Source: Palsa-89 sp963824345
GTDB lineage: Bacteria > Acidobacteriota > Terriglobia > Bryobacterales > Bryobacteraceae
Length of the DNA stretch: 64,000 nucleotides
Assembly: GCA_963824345.1 (NCBI GenBank)
Contig: CAWGOZ010000005.1
Span: 1 to 64,000 of the forward strand
Direction of reading: 5' to 3'
Part shown: positions 1 to 8,957 of the stretch, piece by piece
Numbering within the stretch: position 1 is the first letter of the stretch
How the letters are laid out: each line of letters begins with the position of its first letter
Position numbers and translations under genes: made by a program
The notes under the pieces: model-generated
Told to the model about the DNA's origin: nothing
Databases searched by the model: none
Seen by the model: the letters and a program-made list of their open reading frames with translations, nothing else

Positions 1-15
1 CCCGCAACCAACACA

Positions 16-1056
16 TCAGTCGCGCGGATTTGTGAGCGCACCAAACGTTAGCTGGGGGTCGGGCGTTAGGCAGGCGTAGAGCTCTGGCCCAGCTCGAAAC
101 GACGTTTTGCACTTTTCGACGAAAGCCAAGTCCTCAAGCCGTTCAAATGCCTTGTAGGGAGCAATGAGCACCCGCAGTTCCGGAGCTAGAACGAAGTGGC
201 CAAACTTATCAATCTGGCCACGGGTATAGGGGTACACCTCTTCAATGTATTTCTTCAACTCGACGGCTCCGGCGGCAATATAATTATCCGGAAGCTGATC
301 GAATGGGCCGTCGTACCAGGTATTGGCTTCCATGTTCCTGGCGGACACTCCAATCAGAATTTTGCGGGAATTCACATGGTCATTGAAAAACGCAAAGCTT
401 GTTCTTGCTCCGACCTCGACATCGCCGCTGATCTTGTTAAACACGTCGGGCGCCGGAACGCGCTGGTTGAGTATCCAAAAGAAATGCGCAGGATGCTTCT
501 GAAAAACCAGGTAAAAAGATAAGCCCGATTCATCGAAGCTCGGCCCAACCGGCGTCTCGCCGCTCATGAAATTCACCTCGGCTGGCGGCCGGGTGGAGAT
601 CTGGTGCAAAGAGAACAGGACAGGCCGGCCTTCAAAGAAAGCTGCATAGTTGAAGCGATTTAACCGAACGAGGAAGAGTCCCTGTTCCCGAGTGATTCGG
701 ACGGCGGTCGACCTGCCGCCTCGCTGTCCATCCAGGGAATATGCAAGCGATATTTCCCGCCGGTCTCGAAGCTGCGGGGAAAGCTGCAAATTCCCTCGCA
801 ATACGCCTTGCCGCGAGAACAGAACAAAGTAGTAATAGTTTTCGCTCGGGTACACGGTTACGTAAGTGCCTAGCCGGCGGTAAACCAACCTAAAAACGTC
901 CAACGGCCGGCTCGGATCGACGGTGTCTTCGAAACTTGTAATCAGCGCTTCGTTCGTAAGGAACTCAGCAGATCGGCGGGCTGAAAGGCCATGAACATGA
1001 CCGAGAGCGTATCCCAACGCAAGACAGGCTGCGACCAAACGATGCCTGCGAAGCAT
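16..1056 (-). CDS. Secreted protein of unknown function
   Basis: A 346-residue protein with a basic, hydrophobic N-terminus (RRHRLVAACLALGYALG) that looks like a signal peptide or signal anchor. The rest is soluble, rich in aromatic residues and probably beta-rich. I recognise no domain or catalytic motif. It lies 6 bases downstream of a lipoprotein gene on the same strand, so the two are probably co-transcribed. The TGA stop is only 15 bases from the window edge, so any further operon members are not visible. An extracytoplasmic location is inferred from the N-terminus; no function is proposed. Confidence 0.7.
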   Translation of the reverse strand: MLRRHRLVAACLALGYALGHVHGLSARRSAEFLTNEALITSFEDTVDPSRPLDVFRLVYRRLGTYVTVYPSENYYYFVLFSRQGVLRGNLQLSPQLRDRREISLAYSLDGQRGGRSTAVRITREQGLFLVRLNRFNYAAFFEGRPVLFSLHQISTRPPAEVNFMSGETPVGPSFDESGLSFYLVFQKHPAHFFWILNQRVPAPDVFNKISGDVEVGARTSFAFFNDHVNSRKILIGVSARNMEANTWYDGPFDQLPDNYIAAGAVELKKYIEEVYPYTRGQIDKFGHFVLAPELRVLIAPYKAFERLEDLAFVEKCKTSFRAGPELYACLTPDPQLTFGALTNPRD

Positions 1057-1062
1057 CGACGG

Positions 1063-1383
1063 TCACGGCTTCGGCGTGTTCAGATTCGCCTTTGTGGACA
1101 AAGTATCGTGGTCCTTAAGAGGCACATAGCAGCCGGAATAATCGTCGTCGGGCGCAGTGACCAGCACCCACTGTTTCGGTTTATACAAGCCGGAGCCGGC
1201 GCTGGTCTCCTCCCAGGATTTCAGGTAGTCTCCGGCTGGATCGGCAGGGATGTCCGCGCTCTTCAACGCGTGCACACAGGAAAAATTAGCGGGAATCGGC
1301 GCTTTGGCCGCTTTCCCTCCGCATCCGGACAAAATCAGTCCGAGCAGTCCGAGAATCGCAAGTGAGAAAGTCTTGTTGACCAT
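1063..1383 (-). CDS. Small lipoprotein of unknown function
   Basis: About 106 residues from an ATG preceded by a GGGGGAC stretch. An in-frame TTG six codons upstream is less likely as the start. The N-terminus is a lipoprotein signal: VNKTFSLAILGLLGLILSGC, with LSGC as the lipobox and Cys as the lipidated residue. The mature part has two further cysteines and no recognised domain. It is followed after 6 bases by the secreted unknown protein on the same strand, suggesting a two-gene transcript. Membrane anchoring is inferred from the lipobox. Confidence 0.7.
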   Translation of the reverse strand: MVNKTFSLAILGLLGLILSGCGGKAAKAPIPANFSCVHALKSADIPADPAGDYLKSWEETSAGSGLYKPKQWVLVTAPDDDYSGCYVPLKDHDTLSTKANLNTPKP

Positions 1384-1429
1384 TTCAATCGAGTCCCCCA
1401 ATAGCCTACGAGCGTATCACAAAAATTGG

Positions 1430-4273
1430 TTATTCCGTCTTGATAATCCAAACGTCGCTACCTTCGGAGGCACGACAAAAGTAGACCCAGCGATCGTCGC
1501 GCGAGACAGAGAAAGTATCTCGAAGACCCGTGCCGGCGGGCAACTGCAGCGGCCGCTGTTGGCGAGTTACGCTGTCCACGACAAAGAGACGTTCATTAGA
1601 TCGAAAGAGGACGCGCTTATTATCGCTGAGCCAGAGAGGCGCGGATCCAAAGGTCGTCAATCGCGCGAACTTCCGCGTGTTCAAGAAGTATTCGAAGATT
1701 CCGATCGATTTCCCATCCGGGCGAAATTGCGACCCTACAAGTTTCATGCCATCGGGGGACCACGATTTTACGATGTACGAGGCAGTACGGTCCTCGGGGG
1801 CGGCGAACGGCTCGCTGGGCTGCGGCGTCAAAGAATCGTCCACCGCAAAAGACCATGTATATCCACCGACCATCGAGAACCCTATGCGGCGGCTGCTGGG
1901 GCTCCAAACGGGCGTGACCGCATCTCCTTTTACATGGGTAAGCTCTCTCAGATCGGAGCCATCCGGGCGGACTGCCCAAATCTGGTTATCCCTGGTGCCG
2001 GAGCCTTCCCTTTGGTTGCTTTGGAAAGCGATCCACTGGCCGTCGGGCGACCAGCGAGGCTCGGAGTATTTGGTGGCTTTATCCCTATTGTCGGTGATCT
2101 GACGCGGCGCGCCGGCGCTATCGACCCCAGCGATCGCGAGTTGGTCCGGCCGCTCTCCGCCGGAAACGAATACGACTGAGCGGCCATCGGAGGACACGTC
2201 GGGCATGGAATCGAACCGGGTTCCTTGAGTCAATGCCTCAACGGCGCCCAACCGTTCACGCGCCGCGTCGAAGGCGGCGCGATAAATTTCGCCGACCTCG
2301 GTTCTATTGACATAAGCCAGCGTTTTCCCGTCGCGGGAAACGCTGATATGTTCCGCATAAACAGTGGGGAGAGTGATAGGTTCCGGTGAAGAGCTGGGTG
2401 TTCCCCCGGCTTCATCAACGGCGATCCGCCATAGGTTCATGCTCCCGCTTCGGTTGCTGAGGAAGTAAATGAATTTTCCATCGGCTGACCAGACCGGGTT
2501 CCAATTCACGTGATCATCATGAACCAGCTCAACGGGGGCGCCACCCCGAGAGGAAATGGTTCTTAACCACGGTTGGCCGTCGTGGAATGACCAAAAGGCG
2601 ATTCTAGATCCGTGCGGCGACCAGGATGGTTGGTATCCCTGCGCTCCGGCCAGCTGCCTTTTTCGGCCCGTCGCAGTTTCAACGATCCACAGAATGCTAT
2701 CGTCGCGGCTGACTCCGGAGAGATCCTGAAGAAGCTCCGTCGTGACCACGAGTTCGGAACCGTCCGGAGACCAAGACGGCTGGTGACCGAAATTGAGCAG
2801 GCGTTTAATGGGTTCTCCAGCCGCGCCCATAATATCGATGCCGCCGCCCTCACGCTCGCTCCGATACGCTATTCTTTCGCCGTCGGGCGACCAGACGGGT
2901 TCCGAGCTATCGAACCGGCTATCCGGCGTCAAGTTCACAGCATGGGTTCCACCGACTCTTTGCAAATAGATGGCAGAGTTACCGCCGACCTCGAGTGCAT
3001 AGAGAAGGGACCGCCCGTCCGGAGAAAGGCTGGGAAACTTCGCCCTTCCAGGCTGATCCGTTATATTCAGGAACTGAACTGGATTGCTTCCAAGGCCCGG
3101 GGCGCGTTTTGACACAAGCCGCCAAACAGGAAAATGTCCGGCGCGCATCAATAGAAGACCGCTCGCCAGCGCAAGGAGTAACAAAGCGGCAATTCCAGCG
3201 CGAGCCATCGTTCGGCGCCTGGCAACATCGGCGGCATCCTTCAGCTCAACGCCCCTTAATGTCGAGGCTACCTCCTCAACCTGGGCAAACCGGCCGGCCG
3301 AATCGGCTCTTAGACACTTCAGAATCGCGGTCTCCCAGCGCAAATCCAGATCGGGCAGATGGGTCTTTAGCGGCGGCGTGTCGCGATGACCTGGCGGGGT
3401 ACGCGGATCGAACGGCAGCCCGCCCGTTAGCATCTCGTACATAACTACACCCAAAGCGTAGATGTCGCCGACTTTACTTGCCTCACCCAGAAACTGCTCT
3501 GGGGGCATGTAGGGCGGCGTTCCTACGATGTGCCGGGAAAGCGTCCGGGCTCCGTCCTGGGAACCTTCGATGTTCCGCGCGAGGCCAAAATCCGTTACTT
3601 TTACGCAGGTCCGATTTCCATCCGGCACCAGCATTACGTTCGAACTCTTGAAATCCCGGTGGATGATGTGAAGCTGGTGGGCCGCCGCCAGTGCGCCAAC
3701 CATTTGACTCACTAAAGGCAGCGCCTGTTCCGTCGACAAACGTCCCATGCGGCTGATATGACTGGAAAGAGTTTCGCCGCTGAGGAATTCCATCGTCAAA
3801 TAGAAAACCTTGCCGCCTTGAGGATGAAGATGGTAGCCAAGATCGTGAATGCGGCAGACGTTGGGATGATTGATTTTTCTCGCGATCTGAACTTCACGCT
3901 TTAGCCGTGCGATATCCTCCTCATCGCGGGAGATTCGGGCTAATAAAGTCTTCAGCGCCAGGGTTTCTCCAAGTTCCAGATCTCGCGCCTCGTAAACTTC
4001 GCCCATTCCGCCCTTGGCAACGTAGCGCAGAATTTGGTACCGCCCGGAAACGAGGTCACCCGCGGAAAACACGTTGTTGTGAAATACGATGGTTTCCGTT
4101 GGGGCGAGTGAAAGGTTCTGAAGGAGACTCTCGTTGAGCAACCGATTGACTTCAGAGGAGACGCTGGCGTCGCCGGCGCTAGCAGCCTCAATGAAGTTAT
4201 CTCGAATGGAAGCGTCCATCCTCTGAGCGGCCTCTGAGATTGCCTTGGCCGCTTTCTGCTGTTCAGGAGTCAT
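1430..4273 (-). CDS. Membrane Ser/Thr protein kinase with TolB-like beta-propeller sensor
   Basis: A 947-residue PknB-type kinase. Residues 1-60 resemble the N-terminal extension seen in acidobacterial and planctomycete kinases. The kinase domain covers roughly 78-345: glycine loop KGGMGEVYEA, Lys108 in ALKTL, catalytic HRDFKSSN at 205-212 (usual form HRDLKPxN), DFG at 228-230, then GTPPYMPPEQ. A transmembrane helix lies near 359-377. The remainder is a series of PD40/TolB-like repeats marked by WSPDG or SxDGR motifs, probably a beta-propeller outside the membrane that binds an unknown ligand or protein. All key kinase residues appear present, so it should be active. Its substrates cannot be read from context. 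Confidence 0.93.
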   Translation of the reverse strand: MTPEQQKAAKAISEAAQRMDASIRDNFIEAASAGDASVSSEVNRLLNESLLQNLSLAPTETIVFHNNVFSAGDLVSGRYQILRYVAKGGMGEVYEARDLELGETLALKTLLARISRDEEDIARLKREVQIARKINHPNVCRIHDLGYHLHPQGGKVFYLTMEFLSGETLSSHISRMGRLSTEQALPLVSQMVGALAAAHQLHIIHRDFKSSNVMLVPDGNRTCVKVTDFGLARNIEGSQDGARTLSRHIVGTPPYMPPEQFLGEASKVGDIYALGVVMYEMLTGGLPFDPRTPPGHRDTPPLKTHLPDLDLRWETAILKCLRADSAGRFAQVEEVASTLRGVELKDAADVARRRTMARAGIAALLLLALASGLLLMRAGHFPVWRLVSKRAPGLGSNPVQFLNITDQPGRAKFPSLSPDGRSLLYALEVGGNSAIYLQRVGGTHAVNLTPDSRFDSSEPVWSPDGERIAYRSEREGGGIDIMGAAGEPIKRLLNFGHQPSWSPDGSELVVTTELLQDLSGVSRDDSILWIVETATGRKRQLAGAQGYQPSWSPHGSRIAFWSFHDGQPWLRTISSRGGAPVELVHDDHVNWNPVWSADGKFIYFLSNRSGSMNLWRIAVDEAGGTPSSSPEPITLPTVYAEHISVSRDGKTLAYVNRTEVGEIYRAAFDAARERLGAVEALTQGTRFDSMPDVSSDGRSVVFVSGGERPDQLAIAGVDSAGAPRQITDNRDKATKYSEPRWSPDGQWIAFQSNQREGSGTRDNQIWAVRPDGSDLRELTHVKGDAVTPVWSPSSRRIGFSMVGGYTWSFAVDDSLTPQPSEPFAAPEDRTASYIVKSWSPDGMKLVGSQFRPDGKSIGIFEYFLNTRKFARLTTFGSAPLWLSDNKRVLFRSNERLFVVDSVTRQQRPLQLPAGTGLRDTFSVSRDDRWVYFCRASEGSDVWIIKTE

Positions 4274-4311
4274 GACGACAGGTAAATGTGCCGCGAGCCC
4301 GGCGTGAAGGC

Positions 4312-4974
4312 CTATTTGAGGCGGTCCTTGATCTTGTCGAGGCCGGCGATGGCGCAGACTTCGTCCTGGTCCCCGCCCGCCGCGCCGCTGGCGCCGATTG
4401 CGCCGATGATTTCGCTTCCGGCCATGATTGGTACCGCGCCCTCCATTACGAACATGTTCGGAGTGACGCGGGCGAGCAAGGTTTTGTCGGTCTGCACTGC
4501 CGCAGCCGCCTTGGAGCTGGGCATCTTAAAATTGAGCGCCACCAGAGCCTTTCGCACGGCGACATAGACATGCCCGCCATCCGACCCCTCGGCCTCCACG
4601 GTTGCACGTGGCTGACCGGAAGTGTCGATAACACTCGCGCCGATATAAAACCCCGCGGAGGCACAGGAGTCAACAGCCGCGCGAGCCGCCTCGATCGCAA
4701 GGTCAAGAGCAGGCCCGCGAATCGATACAAACGGGCGAGGAGTTGGACGAGCGGCGCTTCCGGGCGGCCTTTGCGGTGGTGGCGTGAATTTTCCGTTGCC
4801 GTCCAGCATGCCGAAGGGCGGCAAGGTGTCACCCGGAAGGCTGGCTGGCGAGGCGGGTTTGTCGGGAGGCCGGCCGGCGGGCGCTTGAGCGAGGACGGAA
4901 GAAAATAGCGCGGCGAGGATACATCCGCCGCGAACTATAGCGCGGGAGATCGGTTGAGTTCCACCTGACTTCAT
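4312..4974 (-). CDS. GlcG/HbpS-like heme-binding-family secreted protein
   Basis: A protein of about 220 residues. I chose the ATG with a strong GGAGG site four bases upstream, not an in-frame start eight codons earlier. A hydrophobic signal peptide is followed by a Pro/Gly-rich linker. From about residue 90 the sequence matches the GlcG/HbpS (DUF336) fold: ALDLAIEAARAAVDSC, then VIDTSGQPRATVEAEGSDG, then FVMEGAVPIMAGSEIIGAIG and a Gly-rich SGAAGGDQDE end. Members bind heme or corrinoids, or are extracytoplasmic sensors. No partner sensor kinase is adjacent, although the Ser/Thr kinase gene lies just downstream on the same strand. Confidence 0.78.
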   Translation of the reverse strand: MKSGGTQPISRAIVRGGCILAALFSSVLAQAPAGRPPDKPASPASLPGDTLPPFGMLDGNGKFTPPPQRPPGSAARPTPRPFVSIRGPALDLAIEAARAAVDSCASAGFYIGASVIDTSGQPRATVEAEGSDGGHVYVAVRKALVALNFKMPSSKAAAAVQTDKTLLARVTPNMFVMEGAVPIMAGSEIIGAIGASGAAGGDQDEVCAIAGLDKIKDRLK

Positions 4975-4978
4975 CTGT

Positions 4979-4983
4979 CCTCC
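4979..4983 (-). promoter_or_regulatory. Ribosome binding site deciding the start of the GlcG-like gene
   Basis: The minus strand reads GGAGG followed by four bases and ATG. This is one of the clearest Shine-Dalgarno sites in the window and favours the internal ATG over the upstream in-frame start. Confidence 0.6.
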
Positions 4984-5038
4984 ACGGCAAATGTTCACGC
5001 CCAGGATAGCGCAGCCACTGGAAGCGAATCGAGAGGAG

Positions 5039-5116
5039 TGGTACGCCCGGTAAGATTCGAACTTACGACCTTTTGCTCCGGAGGCAAACGCTCTATCCAG
5101 ACTGAGCTACGGGCGC
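5039..5116 (-). tRNA. tRNA-Arg (anticodon CCG)
   Basis: The minus strand folds as a full cloverleaf. The acceptor stem GCGCCCG pairs with CGGGCGT (a G-U at 1-72). The D arm is GCTCAGTCTGGATAGAGC. The anticodon stem TTTGC/GCAAA encloses the loop CTCCGGA, giving anticodon CCG, which reads CGG (Arg). The T arm contains GTTCGAATC, and CCA is encoded at the 3' end. Confidence 0.95.
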
Positions 5117-5125
5117 TCCGTGACT

Positions 5126-5131
5126 ATTGTA
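5126..5131 (-). promoter_or_regulatory. Putative -10 box of the tRNA-Arg gene
   Basis: TACAAT on the minus strand lies nine bases before the mature 5' end of the tRNA, the distance expected for a sigma-70-type -10 element. I see no convincing -35 hexamer. Confidence 0.4.
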
Positions 5132-5147
5132 CCGCCGCTCGGCCGCG

Positions 5148-5756
5148 TTAATTCTGCGCGACCGGAGCCGACTTGGCGGTAGTGTGATGCGTGGTGGCCG
5201 TGGCGGGCTCTTTCAGCAGCGTCTCGATCATGGTGCGCCAATACCCTTCCTGGTAAAGCGTCGGATCATCGCCGGCCGGCTGGGTCTGCGATCGAATGTT
5301 GCCCTTGCGGTCGATCCACACGATCTGCGGCACCGTATAGCGCTCCATGACGTTGTAGTTGAGATAGGCCATCACCTCTTCCGGCGTGCTGTATCCAACG
5401 GGGTAACCGACGTTGAAGTTCTTCACGAAATCGGATACGTAGAGGTTAGCCATGGTGTTGAACGCCGCATCCACAGGTTGAAACCCTTGCGGTCCGTACT
5501 CTTTGTAAAGCTGAGTGAAAACCTGGGAGGTGTGCTGGCAGTGCGGGCAAGTAGTGTGAACCATCAGCAGCGCCACTACTTTCCCCTTCAGGCTGCTGAG
5601 CAGTAACTGATGGCCGTCCACGAATTTGACGACGAATTCGGGCGATTTCCGGATCACCGGCGGCGGCGCGGTTTTCGAAGCGTCCGCTTTCGGGGTGGCC
5701 GCATTCAATGAAATTCCCGCGGCAAGCAAGAGGGCAGCACAGGCCAAGCGCGTCAT
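5148..5756 (-). CDS. Secreted thioredoxin-fold (TlpA/peroxiredoxin-like) protein
   Basis: A 202-residue protein with an N-terminal signal peptide (MTRLACAALLLAAGISLNA). A thioredoxin fold follows with the redox motif CPHC at residues 70-73 in the usual context VALLMVHTTCPHC, and a later region reading VPQIVWIDRKGNIR. TlpA-like proteins reduce or exchange thiols in the periplasm, often for cytochrome or copper-site maturation. No cytochrome genes are nearby, so the client is unknown. The start has an AAAGGAG site and a TATAAT box upstream. It stands alone, downstream of nothing on the same strand, with a tRNA next. Confidence 0.85.
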   Translation of the reverse strand: MTRLACAALLLAAGISLNAATPKADASKTAPPPVIRKSPEFVVKFVDGHQLLLSSLKGKVVALLMVHTTCPHCQHTSQVFTQLYKEYGPQGFQPVDAAFNTMANLYVSDFVKNFNVGYPVGYSTPEEVMAYLNYNVMERYTVPQIVWIDRKGNIRSQTQPAGDDPTLYQEGYWRTMIETLLKEPATATTHHTTAKSAPVAQN

Positions 5757-5789
5757 CCAGGGGCTCCTTTACTTCCAGTTTACGCCCTG

Positions 5790-5795
5790 ATTATA
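5790..5795 (-). promoter_or_regulatory. Putative -10 box (TATAAT) for the thioredoxin-like gene
   Basis: A perfect TATAAT on the minus strand about 34 bases before the ATG, followed by an AAAGGAG ribosome site. The -35 region is not obvious. Confidence 0.45.
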
Positions 5796-5850
5796 TCGCA
5801 AGGAGCCGGGCGGCTTTGGGCTGGCGCGTCCTCTGGGCTACCATGCTTCT

Positions 5851-6483
5851 ATGGCGTTGCGCCTGGCCCAGCCGAGCTTCGCTTTGCCCCCGCTGTTACT
5901 TCTGGCGATGATGGCTGGGGCTGGAGCGCAAGACCAATCCACGCCCGTCTTCGGAACCACCGTGGTTATACCCTCCGGATTGCGCGGCCTGGTGTATCAC
6001 ATCCATCGCCGCGCCACGGAACTGCCCAATTTCCAAAAGATGAAGCCTGCCGGGCCACCCATCTACACTTCGTCGCTGAACTTACCGCCTCAGGATTTCC
6101 GGCGAGGCTTTCCCGGTGTCACCAAGCGAATCGAATGGTTCGCTATCGACTATACCGGGAGATTCTGGATCAACGATCCGGGGATGTACACGTTCAGCCT
6201 GCTGTCCGATGACGGCTCCAAGCTCTATATTGACGATCAAGTGGTGATCGACAACGATGGCGTGCATCGGCCGGAGGAAAAAACCGGCGACGTCGAGCTG
6301 GCCGGCGGTCTGCACCGCATTCGCGTGTCCTATTTTCAAGGGCCGAAATTCTATGTTGCGCTGGTGCTGAAAGTGGCGGGCCCGGGGCAAAAACTGCGCG
6401 TGTTCAGCACGGACGAGTTCAAGCCTCCGCCAGATCCGGGGGAGTGGCGCTTTCCAAAAGGCGAAAATCCACCGCAGAAATGA
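5851..6483 (+). CDS. Secreted PA14-domain protein
   Basis: A 210-residue protein with a signal peptide (PSFALPPLLLLAMMAGAGAQ). From about residue 80 it carries a PA14-type domain: YTGRFWINDPGMYTFSLLSD, then DDGSKLYIDDQVVIDNDG, then the GGLHRIRVSYFQGP block. PA14 domains are beta-barrels that usually bind carbohydrate. No enzymatic domain is attached, so a carbohydrate-binding or cell-surface role is inferred. It is transcribed divergently from the thioredoxin-like gene and convergently with the VWA gene. Confidence 0.85.
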   Translation: MALRLAQPSFALPPLLLLAMMAGAGAQDQSTPVFGTTVVIPSGLRGLVYHIHRRATELPNFQKMKPAGPPIYTSSLNLPPQDFRRGFPGVTKRIEWFAIDYTGRFWINDPGMYTFSLLSDDGSKLYIDDQVVIDNDGVHRPEEKTGDVELAGGLHRIRVSYFQGPKFYVALVLKVAGPGQKLRVFSTDEFKPPPDPGEWRFPKGENPPQK

Positions 6484-6507
6484 CGCGCGGGCAACGGCCA
6501 GGCTGCG

Positions 6508-7440
6508 CTACCGAACGTAGATGCGCGATGGGGCTTCGATCTTCAGGCCGGGCGTCTCGGTGCGAAGCTTCACCGGTAGTTCGCCCTTACCATTCAACAC
6601 CTCGATGGTCACCTGGTACTGATTGGCAAGGCGATTTTGAAAATCGGCGAGGAAAGGCGAAATCGTTACCGGATCGCTGAAATTCTGGAAATAGGCGTGG
6701 CCGCCGGTTTCCTGGCTGACTTGAATGAGTCGGGATTGCGCGAATTCGGTAACCGCGCCGCCCCCGCCGAAGAGGCCGGCTCCGCGAAGATAGATGGAAT
6801 AAACCAGCATGCCATCCTTCAACGCATCGTGTATGGCCGCGTCGACGTACGGATCCGAGATCGTGCCGGTGTCATCGTAGCGGTCGATACCGTCGGTCAG
6901 CATCAGCACAGCCCGCCGGTCGGTTGCTTCTTTCGATGGCCAATGTTTCGCGAGATCCGAAAGAGCGAAATAAGGGCTGCCATTCTGGCCCGGCATGGCC
7001 ATAGGCAGGCGCAGCGCGCTGGCTGCTATTTCGTGATCCGCGGTGAATCCCTGTGCCAAACCGAAAGTCCCATTCCGCATGTAACCGATGGCTACCTGGG
7101 TGGTGGGCGGCAAGGATTCGAGAAACGCCTTCAACTCGGAGGGATGATTGGCGAGGCTGGCGGATCGCGTTGAATCGTCCAACAAAACGAAGAGTTGCAG
7201 GTCCGCCAGGTCGCCTGCCAAACGCTGAAGGCGAAGGACCGGCGCGAAGGCATTGCCCCGCAGCACAACCTTGAGGTCCCGGGCATCCAGAGTGGCGGGT
7301 TGACCGCTGCCATGCGCCGGAAGCACCGTAATCACCATTTGGGTGGGAACATCCGTTGCGTTTGGGAGCGAAGAGGAAAATCCAGGGCCGGCGGACATCA
7401 ACGCCGCCGCAATTATTCCACTTACTGCCGCAATCTTCAT
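6508..7440 (-). CDS. Secreted von Willebrand factor A domain protein
   Basis: A 310-residue protein with a signal peptide, then a short N-terminal beta region and a VWA domain. The metal-site motif is degenerate: LQLFVLLDDSTRSA has D-x-S-T spacing, and the later MLTDGIDRYDD matches the third MIDAS element (TDG). This matches the secreted VWFA-related proteins that are numerous in Acidobacteria. Such proteins usually mediate protein-protein or matrix contacts. It precedes the HExxH gene by convention of position only: both are on the minus strand, but the protease-like gene lies upstream with a 76-base gap between them. Confidence 0.82.
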   Translation of the reverse strand: MKIAAVSGIIAAALMSAGPGFSSSLPNATDVPTQMVITVLPAHGSGQPATLDARDLKVVLRGNAFAPVLRLQRLAGDLADLQLFVLLDDSTRSASLANHPSELKAFLESLPPTTQVAIGYMRNGTFGLAQGFTADHEIAASALRLPMAMPGQNGSPYFALSDLAKHWPSKEATDRRAVLMLTDGIDRYDDTGTISDPYVDAAIHDALKDGMLVYSIYLRGAGLFGGGGAVTEFAQSRLIQVSQETGGHAYFQNFSDPVTISPFLADFQNRLANQYQVTIEVLNGKGELPVKLRTETPGLKIEAPSRIYVR

Positions 7441-7516
7441 CTCGCCACCGCCAGTTCTACCTACTTGGACGCGGGCGGGGCGGTGGCGGTTGCGGCTGTC
7501 GCAGCGACTTGGCGCT

Positions 7517-8746
7517 TTATGGCAGCGGCGTTTTCCATCCCTCGATCTGGTTCACTGTCACACCATCCACCCACACCCGAAAATATCCTGAGTCGCCACG
7601 GCCTTGCAGCTTGTCTGGAGTCTGGAGGGTGATCTCCAGCCTCTTCCATTTCCCCTGCGTGACTCGGTCGTAGAGATCGAGGTACTTCTGGGCGGACTCG
7701 GGCGAATCCCACGCCGACGCAACAACCAGCACCGGGAACTTCTGGCGCTTGTGCTCCAGCAATTCATACGAGCCGCCGACCAGATGGTCCGCCAGGGATG
7801 CGCCTTCAGTGACGCCCGCATACTGCGACAAAAGAACCCGGAAATCGAACTCTCCCAAGGTGCCCTCAGCCAGCTTGCGGAACTCGCGCACATCGGGAAC
7901 TTCGGGAGGCTTGGGGATGGCCAACCCGGCGTGGTCCAAATAACGCTCCGGATGCAGAATCTGGCCGCTACTTTGGGGCGGACGGACGAACACTTCGGCG
8001 AACGCGTCCTGGCCAAGCTTGCGGAACACGGCGTCTTGAAACGCCAGCCCTTCGGCGTAGGGAAACACCAGCGACTCGCGGATGTAGAGCGGCGCCTGCG
8101 AGAACACCGGATACTGCTGGTCCGCGGAACTCTCGACGCTCTTCTTCATCATCTCGATCATGGCCGGGGGAATCTCCGGCGGCCCGCCTGCTTCCCTGGC
8201 GAGATACGCCGCCATCAGCCAGGTGGCCTGCCCCTCCATCACGGCCTGGCGGGCAGTGGCGTCGTCATCGCTCTTCATTCCTTCATGGATGAATTTCGAC
8301 AGATGAAAATGCTGATCCGCCAGCGCGTGCGCCAGCTCGTGAATCAGCGCCACTCGTTCTTCTTCGCCGTCGCCCGCGCCCTTCAGGACGAACAGGCGTT
8401 TCTGGTTGTAGTCGTAAAATGCAGCCGCCTGTTCGGTCAACAAGTCCAGCGTGTTCTTGCGCAGGTCGAAATCCTTCGGCACCAGCCCGAGCATCTTCAG
8501 CGTGAGCTCTTCGGCGCGCACTTCGTCCGGTTTCATGGTGTCGCGCAGCCGCTGTTCCAGGTACTTACGCAGTTGATCCTTGGTGATGGACGCGTAAGGA
8601 ACATCGTGCGTGAAGGCCAGGCCGGTGATGGACGACAAGCCTTCCTTGATGGCGCCGATGTGCTCGAACAACTGCTGCGCCAGCGCGGGCATTACCAATA
8701 CCCAAGCGGCGATACACGGCGCGATAAATAAAATCGGGCGTTTCAT
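7517..8746 (-). CDS. Secreted HExxH protein, probable zinc metallopeptidase relative
   Basis: I chose the ATG giving a signal peptide (MKRPILFIAPCIAAWVLVMP), about 409 residues long; an upstream in-frame start adds 33 residues that look non-native. A zinc-binding HELAH motif lies at residues 136-140, followed by an ALADQHF stretch. The domain arrangement resembles uncharacterised secreted proteins of Acidobacteria. Peptidase activity is inferred only from the HExxH motif. A third zinc ligand cannot be assigned with confidence. Confidence 0.75.
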   Translation of the reverse strand: MKRPILFIAPCIAAWVLVMPALAQQLFEHIGAIKEGLSSITGLAFTHDVPYASITKDQLRKYLEQRLRDTMKPDEVRAEELTLKMLGLVPKDFDLRKNTLDLLTEQAAAFYDYNQKRLFVLKGAGDGEEERVALIHELAHALADQHFHLSKFIHEGMKSDDDATARQAVMEGQATWLMAAYLAREAGGPPEIPPAMIEMMKKSVESSADQQYPVFSQAPLYIRESLVFPYAEGLAFQDAVFRKLGQDAFAEVFVRPPQSSGQILHPERYLDHAGLAIPKPPEVPDVREFRKLAEGTLGEFDFRVLLSQYAGVTEGASLADHLVGGSYELLEHKRQKFPVLVVASAWDSPESAQKYLDLYDRVTQGKWKRLEITLQTPDKLQGRGDSGYFRVWVDGVTVNQIEGWKTPLP

Positions 8747-8762
8747 GCGACAATGAACCTTT

Positions 8763-8894
8763 ATGGTAGACGATAAGCAATACTTAGCCGAAGCGCGCGG
8801 AAGCGGGACGTTCATCATCAGCAAGCCCAAGCGGAAGTCCGGCAAGCTCCGGCAGTCCAGATTGAAGAAGCCGCAGCGCGGCGCGCGGAAGTAG
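8763..8894 (+). CDS. Possible 43-residue basic peptide
   Basis: An open frame of 44 codons starts 17 bases from the divergent HExxH gene. The product is strongly basic in its C-terminal half (KPKRKSGKLRQSRLKKPQRG), like a nucleic-acid-binding tail. No strong ribosome site is visible. It may be a real small gene or a chance frame. Confidence 0.3.
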   Translation: MVDDKQYLAEARGSGTFIISKPKRKSGKLRQSRLKKPQRGARK

Positions 8895-8939
8895 TGTCAC
8901 GGCTCGCTGTTGGATCGGGATTCCGTGAACGGCCTGGCA

Positions 8940-8945
8940 TAGAAT
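8940..8945 (+). promoter_or_regulatory. Putative -10 box (TAGAAT)
   Basis: TAGAAT lies 12 bases before the ATG of the following membrane protein. The same hexamer sits at a similar distance before two other genes in this window. Confidence 0.3.
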
Positions 8946-8957
8946 AGGACTGTCGGA

